A stretch of 64,000 bases of DNA. It comes from Rhizobium sp. Q54 (GTDB taxonomy: Bacteria; Pseudomonadota; Alphaproteobacteria; Rhizobiales; Xanthobacteraceae). Shown here one piece after another: positions 28,000-36,707 of this stretch. Made by a program: the position numbers and the translations under genes. The stretch's first letter is position 1, and every line of letters begins with the position of its first letter. The notes under the pieces are model-generated. The model saw only the letters and a list, made by a program, of their open reading frames with translations, was not told the DNA's origin and did no database searches. The stretch lies in NCBI GenBank assembly GCA_945907045.1, contig CAMDSH010000009.1:1-64000 (forward strand). The letters are read 5' to 3'.

Positions 28000-29598
28000 C
28001 TACGGCTTGTCCAGTTTGTGACGTTTGAGCACCGCGCGCACGGCCTCGACCAGCTTGCCTTCCGGCACGGTGGTCTGCGCCTCGGCCTGTTTTTGCAGAT
28101 ATTCGTCGCGGCCTTTTTCCAGCTTGGACAATTCCGCGCCGAGGATGAGGTCTTTAATTGTGATCTCGCCTTTGGCCTTTTCGTCCGAGCCTTGAATCAC
28201 CACGCAGGGCGCGTTGCGCCGGTCGGCATATTTGAGCTGGTTGCCGAAATTTTTCGGATTGCCGAGATAGATCTCCGCGCGGATTTTGGCGTCGCGCAGT
28301 TGCTTCACCATCGCCTGATATTCGCCGAGACGGTCCTTGTCGAAAACCGTGACGACGACCGGGCCGGCCTCTGGTTTGCTCTCGATTTTTCCAAGCAACG
28401 TGAGCGCCGCCATCAGGCGCGACACGCCGATGGAAAATCCGGTTGAAGGCACGGGTTGCCCCATGAAACGCGAGACCAGGCCATCATAACGCCCGCCGCC
28501 GCCGACCGATCCAAAACGAACGGGGCGGCCTTTGTCATCGATCGTGTCTAGGGTCAGCTCTACTTCGTAGACAGGGCCAGTATAATATTCGAGTCCGCGG
28601 ACGACGGAACTGTCGACCCGAATTCGCTTGCTGCCGAAACCAGCAGCTTCGCAAACAGAAATTATTTGTTTGAGTTCATGAATGCCTTCTAGCGATTTTG
28701 TAGCTTTTGAAAATAGTATCTCCCAAGCATCCAACGTCTTCATGTTATCGATATAGTCAGATACGCCAACTCGTTCCATATTTTTTGATTGCCCTGCATC
28801 GTTTGCTTGAGACAGTGCAAATGTGCCTGAGCCACCAAGCGATGCAAATTTGTATCCAGGAATTTCAACTGGACGCCATAAAACTTCAATCATTTCGATT
28901 TGGTCGGGAGATAGTTCGGCGCCTTTCGTAAAATCTCCGCTCTCATCTTTGCGACCTGAGCCTAATAGTGCGCGTACACCCTCAAAGCCTAAGCGATCCA
29001 ATTTATCGATTGCGCGTAAAACAGTGAGCCATTTTGTCGGCGATATTTTTGCCGTATCTAAAATTCCGTCGAGTATCTTGCGATTATTTATTTTGACTAC
29101 AAAACTTCCCGACTTGATGTTCAGCGCCTCCATCGTGTCGGCGGCGAGCATGCACATCTCGGCGTCGGCGGCGGGCGAAGCTGAACCCACAGTGTCGGCA
29201 TCGAACTGCATGAACTGGCGGAAGCGGCCCGGACCCGGCTTCTCGTTGCGGAACACCCAGCCGTAACGGTACGAGCGATAGGGCAGGCCGACGGTCTGGA
29301 AATTTTCCGCCACATAGCGCGCGAGCGGCGCGGTCAAATCGTAACGTAGCGAGAGCCACTGCTCGTCGTCGTCCTGAAAGGAAAACACGCCTTCGTTCGG
29401 GCGGTCCTGATCGGGCAGGAATTTCCCCAGCGCGTCGGTGTATTCGATCGCCGGTGTTTCCAGCGGCTCAAAACCGTAAAGCTCGAACTGCTTGGCAATG
29501 GTCTCGATCATGCGCCGCGTGGCTGCGATGTCGGCGGCGCCGCGGTCGGCGAGGCCGCGCGGCAGGCGGGCTTTGAGTTTGCTGGGTTTGTCGGCCAT
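28000..29598 (-). CDS. hisS: Histidyl-tRNA synthetase
   Basis: A 532-aa class II synthetase, somewhat long for the family. The order is N-terminal [20 protein letters not shown], motif 2 [17 protein letters not shown], His [14 protein letters not shown], His [11 protein letters not shown], and a C-terminal anticodon-binding domain (residues 415-520). The motif 2 loop has RQFMQ where E. coli type enzymes have RQFHQ, as expected for the alphaproteobacterial clade that charges a tRNA-His lacking G-1 (established for related taxa; not testable here). Bases 28520-29110 (residues about 163-359) are strikingly AT-rich compared with both ends of the gene. Confidence 0.97.
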   Translation of the reverse strand: MADKPSKLKARLPRGLADRGAADIAATRRMIETIAKQFELYGFEPLETPAIEYTDALGKFLPDQDRPNEGVFSFQDDDEQWLSLRYDLTAPLARYVAENFQTVGLPYRSYRYGWVFRNEKPGPGRFRQFMQFDADTVGSASPAADAEMCMLAADTMEALNIKSGSFVVKINNRKILDGILDTAKISPTKWLTVLRAIDKLDRLGFEGVRALLGSGRKDESGDFTKGAELSPDQIEMIEVLWRPVEIPGYKFASLGGSGTFALSQANDAGQSKNMERVGVSDYIDNMKTLDAWEILFSKATKSLEGIHELKQIISVCEAAGFGSKRIRVDSSVVRGLEYYTGPVYEVELTLDTIDDKGRPVRFGSVGGGGRYDGLVSRFMGQPVPSTGFSIGVSRLMAALTLLGKIESKPEAGPVVVTVFDKDRLGEYQAMVKQLRDAKIRAEIYLGNPKNFGNQLKYADRRNAPCVVIQGSDEKAKGEITIKDLILGAELSKLEKGRDEYLQKQAEAQTTVPEGKLVEAVRAVLKRHKLDKP

Positions 29599-29652
29599 TT
29601 GGGTGTTCGGATTCGTGAAATTCGTCCGGTACGTAGCAGCCGAGCCCTACCT

Positions 29653-29752
29653 TGTCATCGTCCGCGAAGGCGGACGATCCAGTAAACGCCGGCCTCTCGA
29701 CTCTATCGGCATTCGGTGAATACTGGATGCCCCGCCTTCGCGGGGCATGACA
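29653..29752. repeat. Dispersed palindromic repeat, full two-hairpin element
   Basis: A 100-bp imperfect palindrome. The left arm TGTCATCGTCCGCGAAGG...CCAGTA and the right arm TACTGGAT...GGCATGACA are near reverse complements, and each forms its own hairpin (CGTCCG-CGAAGG-CGGACG and TGCCCCGC-CTTC-GCGGGGCA). Elements with these GTCAT...CCAGTA edges are common between genes in Bradyrhizobium and relatives. It lies between divergent hisS and the aminotransferase gene. Confidence 0.85.
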
Positions 29753-29773
29753 ACGGCGGAATGCGAGCGGCCA

Positions 29774-31114
29774 ATGGCAATGAACCAGACGAAATCAGCG
29801 GCGGTCCCCAACGATCTGGAGCCGTTCTGGATTCCGTTCACGCCGAACCGCGACTTCAAGAAGACGCCGCGGATGATCGCGCGCGCCAAGGACATGCACT
29901 ACTACACGCCGGAGGGGCGCGCGGTGCTGGATGCCTGCGCGGGCCTGTGGTGCACCAATGCCGGGCATAACCGCGAGCCCATCGTGGCGGCGATCCAGGC
30001 GCAGGCGGCGGAACTCGATTACGCGCCGGCTTTTCAATTTTCTCACCCGAAGGCGTTCGAGCTGGCGGCGCGCGTCGCTGCGTTGGCGCCCGGCGATCTC
30101 GATCATGTGTTCTTCTGTAACTCGGGTTCGGAAGCGGTCGATACCGCGCTGAAAATCGCGCTCGCCTATCACAACGTGCGGGGCCAAGGCGCGCGCACGC
30201 GGCTTATTGGACGCGAGCGCGGCTATCACGGCGTCGGCTTCGGCGGCATTTCGGTCGGCGGCATCGTCAACAACCGGAAATTTTTCGGCTCGTTGCTCGC
30301 GGGCGTCGATCATCTGCCCTCGACATACAATCGCGAGCAGCAGGCGTTCAGCAAAGGCGAGCCGGATTGGGGCGCTCATCTTGCGGACGATCTCGAACGC
30401 ATCGTCACGCTGCACGATGCCTCCACCGTCGCGGCGGTGATCGTCGAGCCGATGGCGGGTTCGACCGGCGTGCTGCCCTCGCCGAAGGGTTACCTGCCGC
30501 GGCTGCGCGCGATCTGCGACAAGCACGGCATCCTGTTGATCTTCGATGAAGTCATCACCGGCTTCGGACGTCTTGGGCATGCATTCGCCGCCGAGCGCTA
30601 CGGCGTCATTCCCGACATGATTTGCTTTGCCAAGGGCATTACATCCGGCAGCGTGCCTATGGGCGGCGTGATCGCGCGCAAGGGAATCTACGACGCCTTC
30701 ATGCAGGGCCCCGAGCACGTGGTCGAACTCTTCCACGGCTACACTTATTCTGCGCATCCGCTCGCCTGCGCGGCGGGTCTCGCGACGCTCGATCTCTATC
30801 GCGATGAAAATTTGTTCGAGCGCGCGAAGAAACTTGAACCGATATGGGCGGACGCGGCCATGACTCTCAAAGGCCTGCCGAACGTGCTCGACATCCGCTG
30901 CGTCGGCCTCACCGCCGGCATCGACCTTGCGTCGAAGCCCGGCGCTGTTGGCAAGCGCGGTTACGACTCGATGGCGCGCGCCTTCCACGAGAACGGCATC
31001 ATGATCCGCTCGGTCGGCGACACGCTTGCCGTCACGCCGCCGCTGATCGTGAGCGAAACGCAGATCGGCGAGATTTTCGACAAGCTCGCCACCATCATCC
31101 GCGCCGCCGCCTGA
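29774..31114 (+). CDS. Class III (omega-amino acid:pyruvate type) aminotransferase
   Basis: A 446-aa PLP enzyme. It contains the dimer-interface DACAGLWCTNAGHNREPIV, FFCNSGSEAVDTALKIA, the PLP-contacting DEVITGFGRLGHAFA and the Schiff-base Lys in ICFAKGITSGSVPMGG. The N-terminal FWIPFTPNRDFKKTPRM (FMPFTANR-like) and overall pattern are those of beta-alanine/omega-amino acid:pyruvate aminotransferases. Starts at 29774 or 29780 are preferred over 29747, which lies in the repeat edge. Converges on the GT39 gene, 3 bases apart. Confidence 0.93.
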   Translation: MAMNQTKSAAVPNDLEPFWIPFTPNRDFKKTPRMIARAKDMHYYTPEGRAVLDACAGLWCTNAGHNREPIVAAIQAQAAELDYAPAFQFSHPKAFELAARVAALAPGDLDHVFFCNSGSEAVDTALKIALAYHNVRGQGARTRLIGRERGYHGVGFGGISVGGIVNNRKFFGSLLAGVDHLPSTYNREQQAFSKGEPDWGAHLADDLERIVTLHDASTVAAVIVEPMAGSTGVLPSPKGYLPRLRAICDKHGILLIFDEVITGFGRLGHAFAAERYGVIPDMICFAKGITSGSVPMGGVIARKGIYDAFMQGPEHVVELFHGYTYSAHPLACAAGLATLDLYRDENLFERAKKLEPIWADAAMTLKGLPNVLDIRCVGLTAGIDLASKPGAVGKRGYDSMARAFHENGIMIRSVGDTLAVTPPLIVSETQIGEIFDKLATIIRAAA

Positions 31115-31117
31115 GCG

Positions 31118-32626
31118 CTAACGCGCCGCGTAATGCGGCACCGGCGGCAAGATCGCCCAGCCGACATTGAGCGTGTTGTCGCCGCGCCGGAACGGCAGCA
31201 GGAACGGCGGCTGCACCTGCGCGTTTTCGGCAATCGTGCGGTATTGCGGCGGCAGCACGCGCAGGTCGCCTTCGGTCCACAGCACCAGCGCGCCCTTGGC
31301 CTTGAGCACGGAAAGATCGATCCACGGCGCGCGCTCCGGCTTGCCGTCGATCAGCACGCGCGGGTGCTCGGGTGCGTAGTGCGCGACATTGCCGCCTTCC
31401 CACATGCTGGAGATCACGTACATCAGCGGACGCCCGGTGGCGGCGCGATAGCGTTGCGATAATTCCTGTCCCAGCGCGCCGCCGGGGAAATGCACCGCGC
31501 GGTAGCGGTGGTCGTAATGCGGCAGCACCGCGTAATTGGCGATGAAGATCGCGCCGAAGCCGACGAACACGATTCCCCAGGTGAGCGCGATGCGCGAGAG
31601 CCGCGCAGCGTCGATGGCCGCGCGCGCGTTCAGCACCAGCCACAGCCCGACGAACAGCCAGAGCGGATAGCCCCACATGGCGATGGCGCCGCGGCCCGAA
31701 AGCGCCGCCAGCACCATCAGCGTGATGAAGGGCCCGAGTGCGAGCAGCCGCACGATGCGCCGGTCATAGGCATTTGCCGCCGCTGCTTTCGTTTTACCCG
31801 CGCGCGGAATGAACATCGGCGCCGCTATCGCCATCGCGGGGAGCATGAAGAACAATTGTCCGATGGCGAATTGCAGCGGATGCCAGAGGTGATCGATGAC
31901 GCCGCGCGAGGCCGATGAGCGCGCAGCCGCGTAGCCGAAGGGGAGAAAGTCGTTCTGCACCAGCCAGACAAGATGCGGTGCCATTACGGCGAGCGCGGCG
32001 GCGAGCGCGACATAAGGCCCCGGTGTTTTCAGATTTTTACGCGCTTCGCGGTCGAACAGCAGAAATAGCCCGAGCGGTAGCGCGAGCATCACCACAAAAT
32101 ATTTTGCCCACACCGCGCCGCCGATGGCAGCGCCGAGCAGCAGCCAGTGCAGCATGCGCCCGCCACGCAGCGCGCGGTGGAAAGCAAAGCCGGCGAGCGC
32201 CCATAAGGGAAGCTGGATGACATCGTGATTGAACTTGGCGGCGGTGTAATTGAAATAATGCAGCCCGTCGGCGACCAGCACCGCGATCAGCGCCCCGCGT
32301 GCGCCAACCAGCGGGCGTGCCGTCGCCCAGACCAGCGCCAAAGCCGCGAGCACGGCGACCTGCGCCAGCAGGTAATAGGCGAAGTCGAGGCCGATCAGCC
32401 GGTAGACGATCTCCACCAGCCACCAGGGCAGCGGCGGCAGCTTGTCGTAGCCGAGCTGCCATTCTCGGCCATAGGTCAGCGCCTCGATCAGGTCGAGTGG
32501 CAGGTTCGGATAAAGCACCGCGGGCAGGGCCGTCCACAGCGCCGCATGCAGCAACGCGAAAACCGCGAAGGCGGCTGCCGGGCGCTGCTCGACAGAGTTA
32601 AAGAGGGGAGCTTTTGCCTGCGCCAT
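31118..32626 (-). CDS. GT39-family (ArnT/PMT-like) membrane glycosyltransferase
   Basis: A 502-aa protein with about eleven membrane helices. The first periplasmic loop has the acidic catalytic pattern PNLPLDLIEALTYGREWQLGYDKLPPLPWW (Asp and Glu near residues 50-55), and FNHDVIQLPLW follows, both typical of PMT_2/ArnT-type enzymes that take sugars from polyprenyl phosphate. C-terminal 110 residues form a periplasmic domain. The frame is open to 32704; I start at 32626 (MAQAKAPLFNS) but the longer form is possible. Confidence 0.87.
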   Translation of the reverse strand: MAQAKAPLFNSVEQRPAAAFAVFALLHAALWTALPAVLYPNLPLDLIEALTYGREWQLGYDKLPPLPWWLVEIVYRLIGLDFAYYLLAQVAVLAALALVWATARPLVGARGALIAVLVADGLHYFNYTAAKFNHDVIQLPLWALAGFAFHRALRGGRMLHWLLLGAAIGGAVWAKYFVVMLALPLGLFLLFDREARKNLKTPGPYVALAAALAVMAPHLVWLVQNDFLPFGYAAARSSASRGVIDHLWHPLQFAIGQLFFMLPAMAIAAPMFIPRAGKTKAAAANAYDRRIVRLLALGPFITLMVLAALSGRGAIAMWGYPLWLFVGLWLVLNARAAIDAARLSRIALTWGIVFVGFGAIFIANYAVLPHYDHRYRAVHFPGGALGQELSQRYRAATGRPLMYVISSMWEGGNVAHYAPEHPRVLIDGKPERAPWIDLSVLKAKGALVLWTEGDLRVLPPQYRTIAENAQVQPPFLLPFRRGDNTLNVGWAILPPVPHYAAR

Positions 32627-32783
32627 CCAGAGGTTCCAAAAGGCCCGAAGTTCCTGCGAATAAGGGCCTGCTCCCGTTACCATAACGGGACTTCGAGGTT
32701 GCATGGGCCTGCCGGCTCATGAACATTGTACCCCGGCACCGCGAATCACCGCCACCTGCGGGTGCGGCCAGCCGGCAGGGATA

Positions 32784-34169
32784 ATGTCCATGCGACGCAT
32801 CAGTGCCATGTTCATCGCTTTCTGCATGGTGCTCATTTCGGGCTCGGTCGGCGCCGTGCTCTATCTCGCCTTTGGACTGAACGGCGCGTCATCCGCCATC
32901 GCGGCGCTCGCGCTGCTCACCAGCCTCGCGCTTTACAACACCGTCACGGCCCGCGTGCACGACCGCACCGACGTCGGCGACCAGATCGCGGATTTATCGC
33001 GCGGCACCGCCGACCTCGCCCGCCAGGTGGCCGAGATCGCCCGGCGGCTCAATGCGCTGGAGAGCCGCGTCGAGGGCAGCGCCGCCAAGCCGCGCGCCGC
33101 CGATCCGCTCACCACCGAAATGAGCGAGCTTGGCGAACTGGTGCGGCAATTGGCCGAGACCGTCGCCGCGCACGAGAACGAATTACGCAATCCGCGTAGC
33201 CCATCGCCCGCAGCTTCGCCCAGCCCGCAACCGGCCGACGCCGCGCTCACCGCCGACCGCGGCGATATCGGCGCGCCGGATCCGAAATTCTTCATCTCCG
33301 GGACGGGGCGCTTCCGCGGCATGAGCCGCGACAACATCATCGCCACCATCAGCAGCGCGGTGGAGGCCAACCGCATCGATCTTTATTTGCAGCCGATCGT
33401 GACGCTGCCGCAGCGCAAGGTGCGCTACTACGAGGCGATGTCGCGGCTTCGCACCTCCGATGGCGACGTGGTGCCGGCAGACGATTTCCTCAGCCATGCC
33501 GAGAGCGGCGGCATGATGCCGAAGATCGACAATCTTCTGCTGTTCCGCTGCGTGCAGGTCGTGCGCCGGTTGCTGCTGAAGAACCGCGACGTCGGCCTGT
33601 TCTGCAACATCAGCGTGACGACGCTGTCCGATCCGACTTTCTTCCAGCAGTTCCTCGAATTCATGGAAGCCAACCGGGTGCTGGCGCCCGCGATGCTGTT
33701 CGAATTCAAGCAGAGCGCGTTCCGCGATTTCGGTGCCATCGAGAACGAGAGCCTTGCGGCGCTCGCCGAGCGCGGCTTCCGCTTCTCCATGGATCATGTC
33801 ACCGACCTGCACATGGAGCCGAAGGACCTGGCCGAGCGCGGCTTCCGCTTCATCAAGGTGCCGGCCAAGTTGCTGCTCAACCGCACCAGCGGCGCGCATA
33901 GCGACATTCACCCGGCGGACCTCTCCGACCTGCTGGCGCGCTCCAATATCGACCTCATCGCCGAGCGTATCGAGAGCGAGAGCGCGGTGATCGACCTGCT
34001 CGATTACGACGTGAAATTCGGCCAGGGCTTCCTGTTCTCGCCGCCGCGCCCCGTCCGTGCGGAGGCTCTGGGCGGCGACGCGGCTGAGCCGGGCAAGACT
34101 GAAGCAGGCAAGTCCGACAAGGACGCTTCATTGCGCGACCTCATTCCCGAAGCCACGCCCGCCGAGTGA
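32784..34169 (+). CDS. Membrane-anchored EAL-domain protein with degenerate active site
   Basis: A 461-aa protein. Two N-terminal membrane helices (residues 8-30 and 34-52), a coiled-coil segment (60-130, RVHDRTDVGDQIADLSRG ... ETVAAHENELR), a Ser/Pro linker and an EAL domain (about 195-430). The EAL motif is EAM (YYEAMSRL), the metal-binding ELTE is EFKQ, and DDFG is MDHVT, so several phosphodiesterase residues are lost; the Lys of FIKVPAK and the QGFLFSPP end are kept. It probably senses rather than cleaves c-di-GMP. ATG at 32784 has GGCAGGGA four bases upstream. Confidence 0.9.
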   Translation: MSMRRISAMFIAFCMVLISGSVGAVLYLAFGLNGASSAIAALALLTSLALYNTVTARVHDRTDVGDQIADLSRGTADLARQVAEIARRLNALESRVEGSAAKPRAADPLTTEMSELGELVRQLAETVAAHENELRNPRSPSPAASPSPQPADAALTADRGDIGAPDPKFFISGTGRFRGMSRDNIIATISSAVEANRIDLYLQPIVTLPQRKVRYYEAMSRLRTSDGDVVPADDFLSHAESGGMMPKIDNLLLFRCVQVVRRLLLKNRDVGLFCNISVTTLSDPTFFQQFLEFMEANRVLAPAMLFEFKQSAFRDFGAIENESLAALAERGFRFSMDHVTDLHMEPKDLAERGFRFIKVPAKLLLNRTSGAHSDIHPADLSDLLARSNIDLIAERIESESAVIDLLDYDVKFGQGFLFSPPRPVRAEALGGDAAEPGKTEAGKSDKDASLRDLIPEATPAE

Positions 34170-34206
34170 TTTGCGCGCCAGGCGGCGGCGGTGCTAGCCG
34201 TTCCCC

Positions 34207-35076
34207 ATGAGTTCTCCCGTGCCCGTTTTCACCGACCGTTTTTCCGCGCTCGCGCCGCATTACGACGTGGTGCTCTCGGACGTGTGGGGCGTCGTGCACA
34301 ACGGCGTGACGGCGTTTCCCGAGGCCTGCGATGCGCTGGCGCGCTTTCGCGCCGGCGGTGGCAGCGTGATCCTCATCACCAACGCGCCGCGTCCGGGCGA
34401 GGCTGTGCTGCGCCAGATCGCCCGCATCGGCGTGCCGCCGGAAACCTATGACGGCATCGTCTCGTCCGGCGACATCACCTGCGCGGAAATGCGCGAGCGG
34501 CCGGGCCAAAGCGTCTTCCATCTCGGCCCCGAGCGCGACAAGTCGATCTTCAATGGGCTGAACGCGAAATTCGCTCCGCTGGAGAGCGCGGATTACGTGG
34601 TCTGCACGGGTTTGGATGACGACGAGACGGAAACGCCGGAGGATTACCGCGCGCGGCTGGAACTCATGCTCGCGCGCAAGCTGTTCATGATCTGCGGCAA
34701 TCCCGACATCGTGGTCGAGCGCGGCGACAAATTGGTTTATTGCGCGGGCGCAATCGCGGATTTGTACGTCACCATGGGTGGCGAGGTGCTTTACGCCGGC
34801 AAGCCGCACAAGCCGGTTTACGATCAGGCGCTTGCCAAAGCCGCCGCGCTGCGCGGAAAATCAACCGTGCCCGCCCGCGTGCTGGCGATCGGCGATTCCG
34901 TGCGCACCGACATGACCGGCGCGCACGCGTTCGGGATCGATTTCTTGTTCGTGACCTCGGGCATTCACGCCGAGGAACTGGGCAACCGCGAAAATCCGGA
35001 TGCCACGGCGCTGCGCGCGATTTTAGCCGCAGCCGGTTCCGCCCCGAAAGGCGTTACGCGTCGACTACGGTGGTAG
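34207..35076 (+). CDS. TIGR01459-type class IIA HAD hydrolase (NagD-like)
   Basis: A 289-aa HAD phosphatase. Motif I is LSDVWGVVHNG (nucleophile Asp, but Trp at the usual second-Asp position, as in this subfamily), motif II ITNAPRP, motif III Lys in YAGKPHKPVYD and motif IV GDSVRTDMTGA. A class IIA cap lies between motifs II and III. The substrate is unknown; NagD-type enzymes act on nucleotides and sugar phosphates. Its last 23 bases overlap the convergent cheY gene. Confidence 0.9.
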   Translation: MSSPVPVFTDRFSALAPHYDVVLSDVWGVVHNGVTAFPEACDALARFRAGGGSVILITNAPRPGEAVLRQIARIGVPPETYDGIVSSGDITCAEMRERPGQSVFHLGPERDKSIFNGLNAKFAPLESADYVVCTGLDDDETETPEDYRARLELMLARKLFMICGNPDIVVERGDKLVYCAGAIADLYVTMGGEVLYAGKPHKPVYDQALAKAAALRGKSTVPARVLAIGDSVRTDMTGAHAFGIDFLFVTSGIHAEELGNRENPDATALRAILAAAGSAPKGVTRRLRW

Positions 35077-35467
35077 CCGCGGCCGGTTCGCCGAACACCG
35101 CTTCGATCTTGCTCTGCAGCGTCTGCGCGTTAAACGGCTTGACGATGTAATTCGACACGCCCGCCTTCTTCGCCGCGATCACGTTCTCGGTCTTGGATTC
35201 GGCGGTGACCATGATGAAGGGGATTTCGGACAGCTTGGGATCGGCGCGCACTTCCTTGAGCAGGTCGAAGCCGGTCATCGGCTCCATGTTCCAGTCGGAA
35301 ATCACCAGACCGAATTCATGCTCATGCATCTTGGCGAGCGCGGCCTTGCCGTCGGCGGCATCGTGGATGTCCGCGAAGCCGAGCTGCTTGAGGAGATTTC
35401 GGATGATGCGGATCATCGTGGTGTAATCGTCGACCACGAGAACCTTCATCGACGTATCAATGGGCAT
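35054..35467 (-). CDS. CheY-like single-domain response regulator
   Basis: A 137-aa receiver domain. The acidic pocket is DD (VLVVDDYTTM), the phosphoacceptor Asp in LVISDWNMEPMTG, the Thr switch in MVTAESK and the Lys in NYIVKPFNA. The combination DWNMP-like plus TAESK is CheY-type. A short tail (EPAAATTVVDA) follows. The start ATG at 35467 has GAGGTGA seven bases upstream. It may be the target of the CheZ at 16399. Confidence 0.93.
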   Translation of the reverse strand: MPIDTSMKVLVVDDYTTMIRIIRNLLKQLGFADIHDAADGKAALAKMHEHEFGLVISDWNMEPMTGFDLLKEVRADPKLSEIPFIMVTAESKTENVIAAKKAGVSNYIVKPFNAQTLQSKIEAVFGEPAAATTVVDA

Positions 35468-35553
35468 GACTCGTTCACCTCAAGCGGATTGCCGGAAAAG
35501 TGGGCGGAAACTAGCAATGGCTATTGAACATCCGGTTAATCGGGTTCCTCGCG

Positions 35554-35568
35554 TTAACGCGGCGCTAA
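35554..35568. promoter_or_regulatory. Candidate CtrA site upstream of cheY
   Basis: TTAA-N7-CTAA (TTAG-N7-TTAA on the other strand) against the consensus TTAA-N7-TTAA, one mismatch, about 90 bases upstream of the cheY start in a 182-bp divergent gap. A perfect CGCGTTAACGCG palindrome (35550-35561) overlaps it. Single-site matches are frequent, so this is tentative. Confidence 0.35.
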
Positions 35569-35649
35569 CCATCGTGGGCCGCTTGACGCGCGCAGCCCAA
35601 CGACGCAGTTTCGGGCCATTCATAATGCTTATTCGCCCTTTCCAGCCCC

Positions 35650-36645
35650 ATGAGCGACCGCCCGATGCCGGCGAATAAATTTACCGTCGCGCGCGACGGC
35701 GCCGCCGGAATTGGCGCTCTTGAAGGTGCGGTGGTCGCCATCGGCAATTTCGACGGGGTGCATCGCGGCCACCGGGCGGTGATCGCGGCGGCGCTCAAGC
35801 GCGCCCGCGCGCTGGGGAAGCCCGCGGCGGCGCTTACATTTGAGCCGCATCCGCGCGCGTTTTTCCAGCCGCAGGTGCCGCTGTTTCGCCTCTCCGGCGA
35901 GCGCGCCAAGCTGCGCCTGCTTGCAGGCACCGAACTCGACGGCGCCATCGTGATGAATTTTGACGCTGCGCTCGCCGGCACCACGGCGGAAGATTTCGTT
36001 GTGCGTATCCTGCGCGAGCGTTTCAAAATCAGCGGCGCGGCCATCGGCTTCGATTTCCATTTCGGCAAGAGCCGTCTCGGTTCGCCCGCGTTCCTCGCCG
36101 CCGAGGGCGCGCGGCTGGGATTTTCAGTCGACATCGTGCCGCCGCTGGAGGACGAGGGCCGCCCCGTTTCGTCCGGCGTCATCCGCACGGCGCTCTCTGC
36201 GGGCCGCGTGGTGGAAGCGGCTGAACTCTTGGGCGCGCCCTGGTTCGTCTCCGGCGAGGTGATCCACGGCGAGAAGCGCGGCCGCGAGCTTGGCTATCCG
36301 ACGCTGAACCTGAAGCTGGATGAGGCTTGCGGCCTCAAGCACGGCATTTACGCGGTGCGCGCCGGCATCGGCGCGAAGCGGCATGATGGCGTGGCGAGTT
36401 TCGGACGGCGGCCGACCTTCGATAACGGCGCGCCGCTGCTCGAAGTGTTCCTGTTCGATTTCGACGGCGACCTTTACGGGCAGCAAATCGACGTCGCCTT
36501 CATCGGCTGGATCCGCCACGAGATGCGCTTCGACAGCATCGGCGATCTCAAGCGCCACATGGACGAGGACAGCGTCCACGCCCGCGCCGCGCTGGCGCGC
36601 TCGCCCGGCGCGTTTCCGGAGCTGGGGACGGCCGGGAGCGCCTGA
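35650..36645 (+). CDS. ribF: Bifunctional riboflavin kinase / FAD synthetase
   Basis: A 331-aa enzyme making FMN then FAD. The N-terminal adenylyltransferase has [14 protein letters not shown] (residues 32-45, the nucleotide-binding HxGH-like motif) and [13 protein letters not shown]; the C-terminal kinase begins [20 protein letters not shown] and has [15 protein letters not shown]. It is followed by ileS and lspA on the same strand, a frequent order (ribF-ileS-lspA). No FMN riboswitch is visible upstream. Confidence 0.97.
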   Translation: MSDRPMPANKFTVARDGAAGIGALEGAVVAIGNFDGVHRGHRAVIAAALKRARALGKPAAALTFEPHPRAFFQPQVPLFRLSGERAKLRLLAGTELDGAIVMNFDAALAGTTAEDFVVRILRERFKISGAAIGFDFHFGKSRLGSPAFLAAEGARLGFSVDIVPPLEDEGRPVSSGVIRTALSAGRVVEAAELLGAPWFVSGEVIHGEKRGRELGYPTLNLKLDEACGLKHGIYAVRAGIGAKRHDGVASFGRRPTFDNGAPLLEVFLFDFDGDLYGQQIDVAFIGWIRHEMRFDSIGDLKRHMDEDSVHARAALARSPGAFPELGTAGSA

Positions 36646-36707
36646 AAAGGCAGCCTTTGCGGGCGCTCTACCGCCTGCTACTAAGCCCGCCAGAACTCAA
36701 GGTCAGC

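Noticed and set aside
27241-28446. 401-codon plus-strand frame across the transglutaminase and hisS genes
   Set aside because: Crosses two genes and an intergenic repeat, Arg/His-rich, no recognisable fold.
35485-35515. CCGGAAAAGTGGG, resembling part of the rhizobial repeat found at 56285
   Set aside because: Only about 13 bases match and the partner arm is absent; could be coincidence or a remnant.
35468-35649. FMN riboswitch ahead of ribF
   Set aside because: No conserved FMN core sequence or multi-helix fold can be seen.
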